A stretch of 64,000 nt of DNA, taken from Aved-18 sp964606665 (GTDB lineage: Bacteria; Cyanobacteriota; Vampirovibrionia; Obscuribacterales; Obscuribacteraceae). Of the stretch, positions 53,040 through 62,083 are shown one piece after another; within the stretch, counting starts at the first letter, position 1, and every line of letters begins with the position of its first letter. A program made the translations under genes and the position numbers. Under the pieces are notes generated by a model that was not told where the DNA came from, made no database searches, and saw only the letters and a list, made by a program, of their open reading frames with translations. The stretch spans positions 186,001-250,000 of the forward strand of contig CAZSHS010000001.1 in assembly GCA_964606665.1 (NCBI GenBank), written 5' to 3'.

Positions 53040-53690
53040 TTATCTTTTATGAACCAAATAGCCGCATACAGGGTCATTTTTGAGCATATATTTTTCACGC
53101 GTTACTTTGACACCTAAAAGACTTTCCATCAGTTGTGGTTCAAGAGCGCAAACTTGTCTGTATTTTTTGGCCACATCGTGCACAGCGCAATGACGTTGAA
53201 AGATGAAGTAATTGCCGTCTGGAAGTATTTCCCATTCGGTCATATAGCCATCTTCTGAGAAGATTTTAGAAACCTCACGCACGCGCTCGTCCAAATTTTT
53301 GTCTTCGATTCGTGGAGCAAGGGTGCTTAGACGTTTTTTATTGCGTATGCTGAGAAGATTTAAGACGCCTTCATGTCCCGATTGCTCATAAACTGCGTCA
53401 AGCAAGTCCATAGCCAGGTTTTGAAAGCCGGACGGAAATAGATTTTCGGCTTTCGAGGTTAAGCGATACTTATAAAATGGTCTGCCGCGACCGTGCCTGA
53501 CCAGCTCGGCGTCTACTAAGCCATCAGTTTGCAATACATTTAAATGGCGACGCACGGCCATCGAAGTGATTTTCAAATAATCGCAAAGTTCAGTCACCGT
53601 GACCTCTTTGTTCTTCTTTATAAAGAGAACAATTAAGTCCTGAGTGGTGTTGGTCTGATCTGCTGTATGACTGAGCGGGTGGTTGATCAT
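53040..53690 (-). CDS. sufR: SufR-type Fe-S-binding repressor of the suf operon
   Basis: A 216-residue protein. The N-terminal winged helix-turn-helix (VTVTELCDYLKITSMAVRRH, then GRGRPFYKYRLT) is followed by a C-terminal region. That region carries the cysteines expected of SufR: QRHCAVHDVAKKYRQVCALE and KNDPVCGYLV. In cyanobacteria SufR holds a 4Fe-4S cluster and represses sufBCDS when iron-sulfur supply is adequate. It is divergent from sufC with a 207-base AT-rich gap, exactly the cyanobacterial arrangement. Confidence 0.88.
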   Translation of the reverse strand: MINHPLSHTADQTNTTQDLIVLFIKKNKEVTVTELCDYLKITSMAVRRHLNVLQTDGLVDAELVRHGRGRPFYKYRLTSKAENLFPSGFQNLAMDLLDAVYEQSGHEGVLNLLSIRNKKRLSTLAPRIEDKNLDERVREVSKIFSEDGYMTEWEILPDGNYFIFQRHCAVHDVAKKYRQVCALEPQLMESLLGVKVTREKYMLKNDPVCGYLVHKR

Positions 53691-53897
53691 GGCTCTTTTT
53701 GCCTGGCTGGCAAGAAATCAAATATATAAGGTTCTATTAATTACCGGATAACCATAATATATTTTTGATACTATTATATCTATAAAACCCTTTTAAGGAT
53801 ACAACTCGGTAATCTTCGCATTTCAATCAAAGGAATTCAGGGGGTTTCGAGTAACATTCTAAGCGAGTTTATTCAACAAGGACTTTAGGACTAAGAA
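53691..53897. promoter_or_regulatory. sufR-sufC divergent control region
   Basis: An AT-rich 207-base gap between sufR and sufC, with GGTT and AACC half-sites near 53730-53752 around a TTAATTACC core. These may form a SufR operator, but I could not define an inverted repeat with confidence. Promoters for both directions must lie here. Confidence 0.4.
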
Positions 53898-54701
53898 ATG
53901 GCTGCAAAAACACCTGCAAAAGAAATACTTCGTGTAGAAAATCTGCATGTTGAAGTGGATGGCAAATCCATTCTCAAAGGCGTCAACCTGACCATCAATT
54001 CAGGCGAAGTACATGCTTTGATGGGAAGAAACGGATCAGGCAAATCCACCCTTTCCTACGCATTGATGGGTCATCCCAAATACACAATCACGCAAGGAAA
54101 AATAATTTTCCTGGGACAAGATATCACTGAAATGTCTCCTGATGAGCGGGCCCGTTTGGGTCTTTCATTGGCTTTTCAATATCCAGTCGCAATCCCCGGC
54201 GTGTCGGTTTCCAATTTCTTGCGCGCAGCAGTCAAGGCAAAGCGTGGCAAAGACGTGCCGGTCAAGGAATTTCGTGCCGAACTTAAAAAGGTTATGGGCG
54301 AGTTAGGCGTGCCAAATGAGTTTCTATCACGATATATCAATGATGGATTTTCGGGTGGTGAAAAGAAACGTCTTGAAATTATGCAATTAGAGATGCTCAA
54401 GCCAAGTCTGGCTGTTCTCGATGAAACAGACTCGGGGCTCGATATCGACGCTCTTAAAACAGTGTCGGAAGGTGTAAATCGTTTAGTGACGCCTGAATCT
54501 GAGTCTGGCATTCTGCTTATTACGCACTATCAGCGTATCCTCAACTATGTAAAACCACATTACGTCCATATTTTTGAAGATGGCAAAATCATCAAAACTG
54601 GTGGCAGTGAGTTGTCTAAAAAGCTCGAAGAAGAAGGTTACGATTGGGTACCGGGCATGTCGTCGAGAAATCTCGACTTGTCGCAAGCAACATCTACCTA
54701 A
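53898..54701 (+). CDS. sufC: Fe-S cluster assembly ATPase SufC
   Basis: A 267-residue ABC-type ATPase. Walker A MGRNGSGKST, the Q-loop region AFQYPVAIPGVSVSNFLRAA, signature FSGGEKKRLEIMQLEML and Walker B LAVLDETDSGLDIDAL are all intact. SufC binds SufB and SufD and drives cluster assembly on the SufBC2D scaffold. It is the first gene of the operon and ends 14 bases before sufB. Confidence 0.95.
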   Translation: MAAKTPAKEILRVENLHVEVDGKSILKGVNLTINSGEVHALMGRNGSGKSTLSYALMGHPKYTITQGKIIFLGQDITEMSPDERARLGLSLAFQYPVAIPGVSVSNFLRAAVKAKRGKDVPVKEFRAELKKVMGELGVPNEFLSRYINDGFSGGEKKRLEIMQLEMLKPSLAVLDETDSGLDIDALKTVSEGVNRLVTPESESGILLITHYQRILNYVKPHYVHIFEDGKIIKTGGSELSKKLEEEGYDWVPGMSSRNLDLSQATST

Positions 54702-54715
54702 TCAGGAGGCGCACG

Positions 54716-56158
54716 GTGACTGAATCTATTATTAACTTAAATCCGCAGCCCAAGCCCCAGAATCTGGATGATTTTGGCAAAGATTATCAGTATGGCTTTC
54801 ATGACGAAGAAAACTACTTCTTCAAATCGGGACGTGGACTGACTCCCGAGATAGTCAAAAAGATTTCGGAAATGAAAAATGAGCCCGAATGGATGCTTGC
54901 TTTCCGTCTAAAGGCGCTTGAAACCTTTTATTCAAAGCCAATGCCAAAGTGGGGCAACACTGAGTTGCTCAATTCGATTGATTTTGAAAACATTCACTAT
55001 TACATCAGACCCTCTGAAAAACAGGGCAAGAACTGGGATGAAGTTCCCGAAGGTATCAAAAATACTTTTGACCGTCTGGGAATTCCTGAAGCTGAACGCA
55101 AATTCTTGGCTGGTGTGACCGCTCAATATGAATCTGAAGTGGTTTATCACTCTATTCGCGAAGATCTGGAAAAACTGGGTGTTGTCTTCACCGACATGGA
55201 CACTGGTTTGCGCGAATACGGCGACAAAGTAAAAGAATATTTTGCCACCATTATTCCACCAGAAGACAATAAATTTGCTGCTCTAAACTCGGCAGTATGG
55301 TCGGGTGGAAGCTTTGTTTGGGTGCCCAAAGATGTGAAAGTGGAAATTCCACTGCAAGCATATTTTAGAATTAACGCCGAAAACATGGGTCAGTTTGAGC
55401 GCACTCTAATCGTGGCTGAACCTGGCAGTTTTGTGCACTATATAGAAGGATGTACTGCTCCAGTTTATTCTTCCGATTCGCTGCACTCCGCCGTGGTCGA
55501 GCTTATCGCTTTGCCTGGTGCTCATATTCGTTATACGACTATTCAAAACTGGTCCAAAAACGTTTATAACCTTGTGACCAAGCGTGCCATGGCTTTTGAA
55601 GATTCGAAAGTGGAATGGGTGGACGGAAATCTTGGCTCTAAGCTAACGATGAAATATCCGGCTATCTACTTAATGGGACCGCGTGCTCATGGTGAAGTAC
55701 TTTCTGTCGCTTTCTCAGGCGAAGAGCAACACCAGGACGCTGGCGCCAAAATAATTCATGCTGCTTCAGACACCACATCGCAAGTGGTATCAAAATCAAT
55801 TTCGAAAGGTGGCGGCAGATCTTCATATAGAGGATTGGTTAAAGTCTATCCCGGCGCCAAAAATTGCAAAACATCAGTTAAGTGCGACGCGCTTTTGCTG
55901 GATGAAGCTTCGCGCTCTGATACATATCCAACAATGGAAATTGATGAAACAGATTGCTCAATCGAGCATGAAGCCACAGTATCCAAAGTGGGAGAAGAAC
56001 AACTCTTCTATCTGATGAGTCGTGGTTTAACCCAGGATGAAGCAACCACAATGATTATTAACGGTTTCTTTGAACCATTCACCAAAGAGTTGCCGCTTGA
56101 ATATGCAGTTGAGCTAAACCGGCTGATACAGTTGGAAATGGAAGGATCTGTAGGATAA
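54716..56158 (+). CDS. sufB: Fe-S cluster scaffold SufB
   Basis: A 480-residue protein. GTG start chosen because AGGAGG lies 6 bases upstream; an earlier start would lie inside sufC. It has the SufBD beta-helix core and the conserved FVHYIEGCTAPVYSSDSLHS, VEWVDGNLGSKLTMKYP, AKIIHAASDTTSQVVSKSIS and KTSVKCDALLLDEASRSDTYP segments, and ends with the SufB-type C-terminus. It is the main cluster scaffold. It sits 2 bases before sufD. Confidence 0.95.
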   Translation: MTESIINLNPQPKPQNLDDFGKDYQYGFHDEENYFFKSGRGLTPEIVKKISEMKNEPEWMLAFRLKALETFYSKPMPKWGNTELLNSIDFENIHYYIRPSEKQGKNWDEVPEGIKNTFDRLGIPEAERKFLAGVTAQYESEVVYHSIREDLEKLGVVFTDMDTGLREYGDKVKEYFATIIPPEDNKFAALNSAVWSGGSFVWVPKDVKVEIPLQAYFRINAENMGQFERTLIVAEPGSFVHYIEGCTAPVYSSDSLHSAVVELIALPGAHIRYTTIQNWSKNVYNLVTKRAMAFEDSKVEWVDGNLGSKLTMKYPAIYLMGPRAHGEVLSVAFSGEEQHQDAGAKIIHAASDTTSQVVSKSISKGGGRSSYRGLVKVYPGAKNCKTSVKCDALLLDEASRSDTYPTMEIDETDCSIEHEATVSKVGEEQLFYLMSRGLTQDEATTMIINGFFEPFTKELPLEYAVELNRLIQLEMEGSVG

Positions 56159-56160
56159 CA

Positions 56161-57516
56161 ATGTCAAAGTCTCTAATTTTAAACTCAATCACTAAAGAAG
56201 GAGTAGACATTCTGGCCACCCAACAAGGAGAACCAGCCTGGTCCAAAGAATTGCGCACCAGAGCCTGGGAATCATATTTAAAAAAACCGTTTCCCTCAGA
56301 AAATGATCCTGCCTGGAAAAAAACCAGACTTGCACTTTTGGATTTTTCACGCCTGAGCGCTAAATCGTTTACTTCTCTAAGTGAGAAGCAGACAGACTCT
56401 GGCTTGACTGACAATCTGATTGATCATGTTGCTAAAATGGGCGGTCTTGTTTTTTCATATCAAAGTCAAGAAAACTCATTTTGTCAGGTCGAACTTTCGG
56501 CTGAAGCCAAAGCAAAAGGTGTGAAACTAGTCGCAATACCGCAGGCGTCTAAAGAAGCTCCTGAAATTCTCAAACAGTTTGAGAAAAATGCTCCTGAAGC
56601 TGAAGACGATAAATTCATGTTGATGTCGCGCGCGCTGTTTAATTGCGGCGGTGTTTTGAGCGTACCAGACAATGTGGAAATCGATGACCCCTTTGTGTTC
56701 ATTACTAATCTTGCCTCAGACTGCGTTGATGGTGCTCTCTTCCCTCGTGTAATTGTAAAAGTGGGTAAGCATTCGCGCATTAGAGTAGTGAACCACTTCA
56801 CCTCGTCTGGGTCTGCAGTGTCGAACCAGATTGTTTTTTCAAACGCATTGACCGAGATTCAAGCTGATTCAGGTGCATATGTATCTTATGTAGAAGTGCA
56901 AAACTATGCCGATAACGTTTTTTCACTGAACAGACAATTCAATAATTTGCAAAAAGATGCTCGTATTTATTCTCTTAATGTAGGTCTTGGCGGCAAACAA
57001 ATCAGAGCGGACATTTATACTCACTTGTCTCATTCGGGTTCTTCTGCTTCGGTAATGGGTGTGGCTCTTGCTTCAAGCGATCAGTCGATTCATTACAACA
57101 CAATTCAAGACCACCAGGCACCACATACGACATCAAATATAGATTTTCGTATTGCCTTGAGGAATCATTCTGTTTCTTGTTATCACGGCAATATCAGAAT
57201 CGCCAAAGAGGCTCAACAAACTGACGCCTATCAATCGAGCAAAAATTTGCTACTAGGTGAAGATGCTAGAGCTGAAGCGGTTCCCAATCTTGAGATTTTG
57301 GCAAATGATGTGAAATGTTCTCACGGAGCAACAGTTGGCCCTGTGGATAAAGAGCAGATCTTTTATTTGAATAGCCGCGGTCTGGACAAAACCACTGCCG
57401 AAGAACTTGTAATCACCGGATTCTTTAATACAGTGCTTGCCACCAATCCCATAGCTGGAGTGGATGCTTTCATTCAAGAGCTCGTTGCTAGCAAAGTCCA
57501 AAGCAGCAATAAGTAG
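56161..57516 (+). CDS. sufD: Fe-S cluster assembly protein SufD
   Basis: A 451-residue protein of the SufBD family. Its N-terminal helical region is followed by the beta-helix and SCYHGNIRIAKEAQQTDAYQ, SSKNLLLGEDARAEAVPNLE and DVKCSHGATVGPVDKEQIFY. SufD pairs with SufB and SufC. The His in SHGATVG, needed for SufBD function, is present. It is followed 10 bases later by a Rieske-type gene. Confidence 0.93.
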   Translation: MSKSLILNSITKEGVDILATQQGEPAWSKELRTRAWESYLKKPFPSENDPAWKKTRLALLDFSRLSAKSFTSLSEKQTDSGLTDNLIDHVAKMGGLVFSYQSQENSFCQVELSAEAKAKGVKLVAIPQASKEAPEILKQFEKNAPEAEDDKFMLMSRALFNCGGVLSVPDNVEIDDPFVFITNLASDCVDGALFPRVIVKVGKHSRIRVVNHFTSSGSAVSNQIVFSNALTEIQADSGAYVSYVEVQNYADNVFSLNRQFNNLQKDARIYSLNVGLGGKQIRADIYTHLSHSGSSASVMGVALASSDQSIHYNTIQDHQAPHTTSNIDFRIALRNHSVSCYHGNIRIAKEAQQTDAYQSSKNLLLGEDARAEAVPNLEILANDVKCSHGATVGPVDKEQIFYLNSRGLDKTTAEELVITGFFNTVLATNPIAGVDAFIQELVASKVQSSNK

Positions 57517-57526
57517 AGCAGCAAGT

Positions 57527-57862
57527 ATGTCAGAGTCAGATACAGCACAGACTTCTTTTCAAAAGGTAGCAATCGCAAGCGAAATTCCCGAAGGCGAAGC
57601 CCGCATGTATCCATTTGATGGCGGTGAAGTGGCGATTTGTCATACACAGGGAAATTATTTTGCTCTTGAAAATATGTGCTCACATGCTCGAAGCCCGCTT
57701 GAGGCTGGTTTGCTTGTAAATGAATCGCAAATAAAATGCCCTCTGCATGGAGCGCGTTTTGATGTGAAAACTGGAAAAGCGATGTGTCTTCCCGCTGTCA
57801 TGCCTGTGAAGACCTACACTTTGGAGCAGCGCGGAGACGAGCTCTGGCTGGCAAAAAAATGA
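57527..57862 (+). CDS. Rieske-type [2Fe-2S] ferredoxin
   Basis: About 111 residues from the ATG at 57527; the frame extends upstream into sufD. The two cluster-binding motifs are CSHARSPLE and CPLHGARFDVKTGKAMCLP, giving the two Cys and two His ligands. Small Rieske ferredoxins appear in many suf operons and may supply electrons or accept clusters. Its stop overlaps the sufS ATG as ATGA. Confidence 0.85.
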   Translation: MSESDTAQTSFQKVAIASEIPEGEARMYPFDGGEVAICHTQGNYFALENMCSHARSPLEAGLLVNESQIKCPLHGARFDVKTGKAMCLPAVMPVKTYTLEQRGDELWLAKK

Positions 57863-59097
57863 AAAACTGGAAACAAGTAAGAGCTGACTTTCCTATCCTA
57901 GAGCGAAAGATAGACGGCAAACCACTTATTTATCTTGATAATGCTGCCACTTCGCAAAAGCCATTGCAAGTTATAAACGCGCTCACAAATTACTACGAGA
58001 ACTATAACTCAAACATTCATCGTGGACTGCATACAATGAGTGAAGAAGCCACTCTTGCTTATGAAGGCGCCCGCGAAAGAATTGCACGTTTTATAGATGC
58101 TGCAAGTGAGCGCGAAGTTATTTTTACTAGAAACGCAACAGAAGCCGTCAACATAGTGGTGGAATCTTGGGGCAAACATAATGTTCAAGCAGGCGATGAA
58201 ATAGTCATAACGGCAATGGAGCACCACTCCAACTTCGTACCCTGGCAAAAACTTTGCGAAGATAAGGGCGCCAAGCTCGTTTATATCGAACTTGCCGAAG
58301 ATGGCAATCTTGATTATCAAATGGCCGAGCGCTTAATTACAAATAGAACCAAAATTGTGGCAGTGACACAAATGTCCAATGTTATGGGCACTGTTGTGGA
58401 TCTGCAAAAACTGTGTTCGCTTGCTCGTTTAAATGGAGCTAAGTTTTTAGTAGACGGAGCACAAGGTGTGCCTCATTTACCTACCTCGGTCAGAGAAATT
58501 GACTGCGATTTTCTCGTTTTTTCATTGCACAAAATGCTTGGACCAACAGGTGTGGGAGTACTTTATGGCAAAGAAGAATTGCTCGACTTGATGCCGCCCA
58601 TGCTTTATGGCGGCGACATGATAAGCTCAGTCACGCGTGAAAAAACTACTGTAAATGAGCTGCCCTGGAAATTTGAAGCGGGAACACCAAATATTGCTGA
58701 CGTCATTGCAAGCGGCGTTGCCATAGATTATTTGCAAGAGCTTGGAATGGAAAATGTTCGTGCTCACGAGCTTGATTTGACCAGACATGCAATGGATTTG
58801 ATGCTCAAATTACCCTCGATAAAAATCTATGGACCGCAAAATCCAGAACTCAAAGGTGGAGTGATTTCATTTAATTATGAAGGTGTACACCCGCATGATA
58901 TGGGTCAAATTCTAAATGAGTCGGGTATTGCCATAAGGGCCGGGCATCATTGCTGCCAGCCCCTAATGAAAACGCTTGGCGTAATGGGAACAGCGCGTGC
59001 CAGTTTTTATATCTATAACACAAAAGAAGAAATAGACTTCTTTGTCGAAGCTCTAATTAAGGCAGAAAAGGTGCTCAATTATGTCGCTTGTAGATGA
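57859..59097 (+). CDS. sufS: Cysteine desulfurase SufS
   Basis: A 412-residue PLP enzyme from the ATG at 57859, overlapping the Rieske stop by 4 bases. YLDNAATSQKPLQVI, NIHRGLHTMSEEATLAYEGA, the PLP lysine in SLHKMLGPTGVGVLYG and the active-site loop IRAGHHCCQPLM are present. It removes sulfur from cysteine and hands it to SufU/SufE-type acceptors. Length and motifs are normal. Confidence 0.95.
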   Translation: MKNWKQVRADFPILERKIDGKPLIYLDNAATSQKPLQVINALTNYYENYNSNIHRGLHTMSEEATLAYEGARERIARFIDAASEREVIFTRNATEAVNIVVESWGKHNVQAGDEIVITAMEHHSNFVPWQKLCEDKGAKLVYIELAEDGNLDYQMAERLITNRTKIVAVTQMSNVMGTVVDLQKLCSLARLNGAKFLVDGAQGVPHLPTSVREIDCDFLVFSLHKMLGPTGVGVLYGKEELLDLMPPMLYGGDMISSVTREKTTVNELPWKFEAGTPNIADVIASGVAIDYLQELGMENVRAHELDLTRHAMDLMLKLPSIKIYGPQNPELKGGVISFNYEGVHPHDMGQILNESGIAIRAGHHCCQPLMKTLGVMGTARASFYIYNTKEEIDFFVEALIKAEKVLNYVACR

Positions 59098-59512
59098 TCT
59101 TTATCGCGAGACTATTCTAGATCACTATCACAACCCCAGAAACCGAGGCACCATATCTGATGCCACTGTTACGACCGAAGGGGTCAATCCGCTTTGTGGT
59201 GACGAACTGCGTTTGTTTTTGAAAATTGAAAATGGTGTGGTTTGCGATATCAAATTAGAATCGCGCGGCTGCTCGATAAACACAGCCTCTGGCTCGATGA
59301 TGAGCGAACTTGTGTTAGGTAAGTCTTTAGAAGAAGCTCAAGCTGTTATATCCGAATTCAAAAATATGATGCTCACAAAAGGTGAGGACATCACATTGTC
59401 AGAAGATTTAGAAGAATTAGAAGCTTTGCAAGGCGTGAAAAAATATCCAGTGCGTATCAAATGCGCCCTTTTACCCTGGAATACACTTGATGAAGGATTG
59501 AAGAGCAAGTAA
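59081..59512 (+). CDS. sufU: SufU/IscU-type sulfur acceptor
   Basis: A 143-residue protein starting inside the sufS end (17-base overlap). The three conserved cysteines are in NPLCGDEL, SRGCSINTASGSM and RIKCALLPW, and the region between the second and third is longer, as in SufU rather than IscU. SufU takes persulfide from SufS. No SufE is present here. Confidence 0.9.
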   Translation: MSLVDDLYRETILDHYHNPRNRGTISDATVTTEGVNPLCGDELRLFLKIENGVVCDIKLESRGCSINTASGSMMSELVLGKSLEEAQAVISEFKNMMLTKGEDITLSEDLEELEALQGVKKYPVRIKCALLPWNTLDEGLKSK

Positions 59513-59538
59513 GTGCCTCATAGGAGCGAATAACTATC

Positions 59539-59847
59539 ATGTCCAGCCTACAAGAAGACGTAGTGAGAGAAAGTCTGAGAACAGTTGTTGACCCCGAGCT
59601 TGGGGTGAACATAGTCGACCTTGGTCTTATTTATGGCGTTGAGGTGAATGAAAACGACGTGGTGGTGAAATTGACCCTGACCAGTCCTGCTTGTCCACTT
59701 GGTGCAGTAATTCAGGCTCAAGCTCACCAGGCAGTGAAAAAATTGCCCTGGGTTAAAGAAGTAAAAATAGACCTGGTCTGGACGCCACGATGGGATCCAA
59801 AGAAAATGGCTTCAGAAGAAGCACTGATGGATCTTGGTATTCTCTAG
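59539..59847 (+). CDS. sufT: MIP18/DUF59-family protein SufT
   Basis: A 102-residue protein matching DUF59: TVVDPELGVNIVDLGLIYGV, TLTSPACPLGAVIQAQAHQA and the C-terminal DLVWTPRWDPKKMASEEALM. SufT helps mature Fe-S proteins. It is the last gene of the suf operon and abuts the convergent transporter-like gene with no gap. The Mrp protein at 62084 carries the same domain. Confidence 0.9.
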   Translation: MSSLQEDVVRESLRTVVDPELGVNIVDLGLIYGVEVNENDVVVKLTLTSPACPLGAVIQAQAHQAVKKLPWVKEVKIDLVWTPRWDPKKMASEEALMDLGIL

Positions 59848-62013
59848 CTAAGAAAAATGCAGATTGAGTACGCTTAGCGGATCGCAGTAATCGTCGGTCC
59901 AGAGGCGCATTTTGGGATCTGGCACAACTTCGAGCCAGTGATATTGGTCTTTCAATTGTTCAAGCAATTTCTTGTTTTTTGAAATCAAAATCCAATCAGT
60001 TGGCTCTTGCCAGGCCTGGCGTTGACTAAAATAGGAATTGCGCGCAATAGCCTCATATCCCAGTGACTGTGCCACTTTAGCAATTGGTTTTTTGAGATCG
60101 TAATAGTTGTTTGTGACGTGAAATAAAATACAGCCATCTTCAGTCAATTTAGTTTGATACAAAGAGAGCGCTTCTCTGGTAATTAAGTGAAGTGGAATCG
60201 AATCCGAACTGAACGTGTCCATCACAATTAATTGCAAAAACTTATCTGGTGCTTTTCTAATATTGACCCGCGCATCACCGCATTGAATGTCGAGTTTGGC
60301 GTCTCGTTTTTTTGCTTCGGTTATATAACTAAAATAAAACGGATTCGATGCAATATCTATGACGTTTGGATTAAGCTCATAAATGAGCACTTCTTGGCCT
60401 GATTTAGCGTAACTGGCAAGACTGCCTGCGCCCATGCCAAGCATGGCATACGCAAAATTTTTCTTACTCGCTTCAAGAATGCTGAACACGTCGTCACTGG
60501 GGCTGGACTCTCCATAATAGAAGATAGGCGTATTGCGTTTTTCTTTATCCAGTAACTCGCCACCGTGTAAAGTGACACCATTCCATATTTGGCTTGAGGT
60601 ATTCTTTTTGTCTGTTTTGATTTTTAGCACACCAAAAAAGTTTCGTTTGGAAACTATTTCTTTGGCGTCTTTGTTGAGGTTGCAAGCAAGCAGTGCTAAT
60701 CCAGATGCGAGCATTACTATTGCAGTCGAGGCGGGCAAAAGTCGGTTGCTCTTTTCTAGTTGGATAGTGCATACAAGAACGGCTGCTGCAGTGGCAAGAG
60801 CTATTTGGTATTCGAAAAAATCAGTGAAAATAAGTGGAGCTATAAAACTGTTGAACGAACTTCCAAGTATGCCACCAAGTGCGATAGCCAAATAATATGA
60901 AGTGAGAAAAGCAGGCACAGGGCGGCTTGCTGCTACCTTGGCGTGGCATGTGAGCGACGTAATGAAAAGGCAGATGAGATGCAGAGATATTCCAGATGTG
61001 ACATAACCTGTCATCACTGTCTCGCTATTAGTTATTCTTGTTTCGTTGAACAGAAAGAAAAAGATTCCTATGGCAGAAATTGCACTCATAATAACCATCG
61101 CTTTTAGAACTCGACTGAAGTCTATGGCAAAGGCAAGAGTGAAGGTCAGCATATAGATTGCAAGCGGTACTACAAAAAACAAAGGTAGTGAGGCTAGATC
61201 GCTTGTAACATAATTGGTTAGACCAAGCATCAAGCTGGATGGTAGCGCGGTGAGCAAAAGCCAGAGGGCGTACTTTGAATTACCCGGTTCTTGTTCTAAT
61301 ATTTCATTTTCAATCTGTTCATCAATTTCATCTGATATTACATCCGGTGCGGCGAACTTATAAGTTAACCAGGCGCAAATAGTGGTTAGTACTGCAAAAA
61401 TTGTGTAGGCGATACCAATTGCGTTCAATTGAAAAGGAAGTGAACAGTTTGGTTCGATTGCAAACGGATAGGAAATCAAGAAAATGAGCCCACCCAAATT
61501 GCTTATGGCATAAAGGAAATAAGGGTCTTTTGCTTGAGGTAAAAATGAGGATGATAGCCATTTTTGTACCATAGGTGCGGTAGTTGAAATGGCAAAGAAA
61601 ATCGGGCCCAGTAGAGAAACTAGAGAATACATCAGCCAGAGATAGGGATGATTTAGCCATGGTTCTTCTAGTGGTGGACGCAGCGGAAGGGTAAGGATTG
61701 GCAACCAGACGATGATTACTTGAGTGTACAGTTTGACTTTGAGCTTGAAACTAAACTCATTTAAAAGAAAAACATACACGTAAGCCGAAAGCAAAACGCT
61801 TTGAAAAAAGACCACGCAAGTGTTCCAAACATAGCTCGAGCCCCCAAGCAAAGGCAAAATCATTTTGGCCGCGACAGGCTCAATCACAAACATCAGCGCA
61901 GCCGACAGTATAAGTGTGATTGAAATGGTTGGAATATAGAGGTTTGTCGACAGTTTAGTAATTGATTTCACGTAAAAGGAATATTTGATTAGGATCTCGG
62001 TGGTGCTTGCCAA
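59848..62013 (-). CDS. Membrane-fused spermidine-synthase-like protein
   Basis: A 721-residue protein with a TTG start (MASTTEILIK). The first ~440 residues hold about 12 hydrophobic helices of the MFS-like kind. The last ~240 residues form a spermidine-synthase-like methyltransferase fold: AMLGMGAGSLASY, YELNPNVIDIA, IQCGDARVNI and VMDTFSSDSIPLHLI. Proteins with this fusion are known but their substrate is not. No SAM decarboxylase is adjacent, so classic polyamine synthesis is not shown. Confidence 0.8.
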   Translation of the reverse strand: MASTTEILIKYSFYVKSITKLSTNLYIPTISITLILSAALMFVIEPVAAKMILPLLGGSSYVWNTCVVFFQSVLLSAYVYVFLLNEFSFKLKVKLYTQVIIVWLPILTLPLRPPLEEPWLNHPYLWLMYSLVSLLGPIFFAISTTAPMVQKWLSSSFLPQAKDPYFLYAISNLGGLIFLISYPFAIEPNCSLPFQLNAIGIAYTIFAVLTTICAWLTYKFAAPDVISDEIDEQIENEILEQEPGNSKYALWLLLTALPSSLMLGLTNYVTSDLASLPLFFVVPLAIYMLTFTLAFAIDFSRVLKAMVIMSAISAIGIFFFLFNETRITNSETVMTGYVTSGISLHLICLFITSLTCHAKVAASRPVPAFLTSYYLAIALGGILGSSFNSFIAPLIFTDFFEYQIALATAAAVLVCTIQLEKSNRLLPASTAIVMLASGLALLACNLNKDAKEIVSKRNFFGVLKIKTDKKNTSSQIWNGVTLHGGELLDKEKRNTPIFYYGESSPSDDVFSILEASKKNFAYAMLGMGAGSLASYAKSGQEVLIYELNPNVIDIASNPFYFSYITEAKKRDAKLDIQCGDARVNIRKAPDKFLQLIVMDTFSSDSIPLHLITREALSLYQTKLTEDGCILFHVTNNYYDLKKPIAKVAQSLGYEAIARNSYFSQRQAWQEPTDWILISKNKKLLEQLKDQYHWLEVVPDPKMRLWTDDYCDPLSVLNLHFS

Positions 62014-62083
62014 TAAAATGTATCATTTATAGAGAGTTATCAGGCACTTTCAGGCGCCATTGCATCAACAAGGCAGGTTTGGC

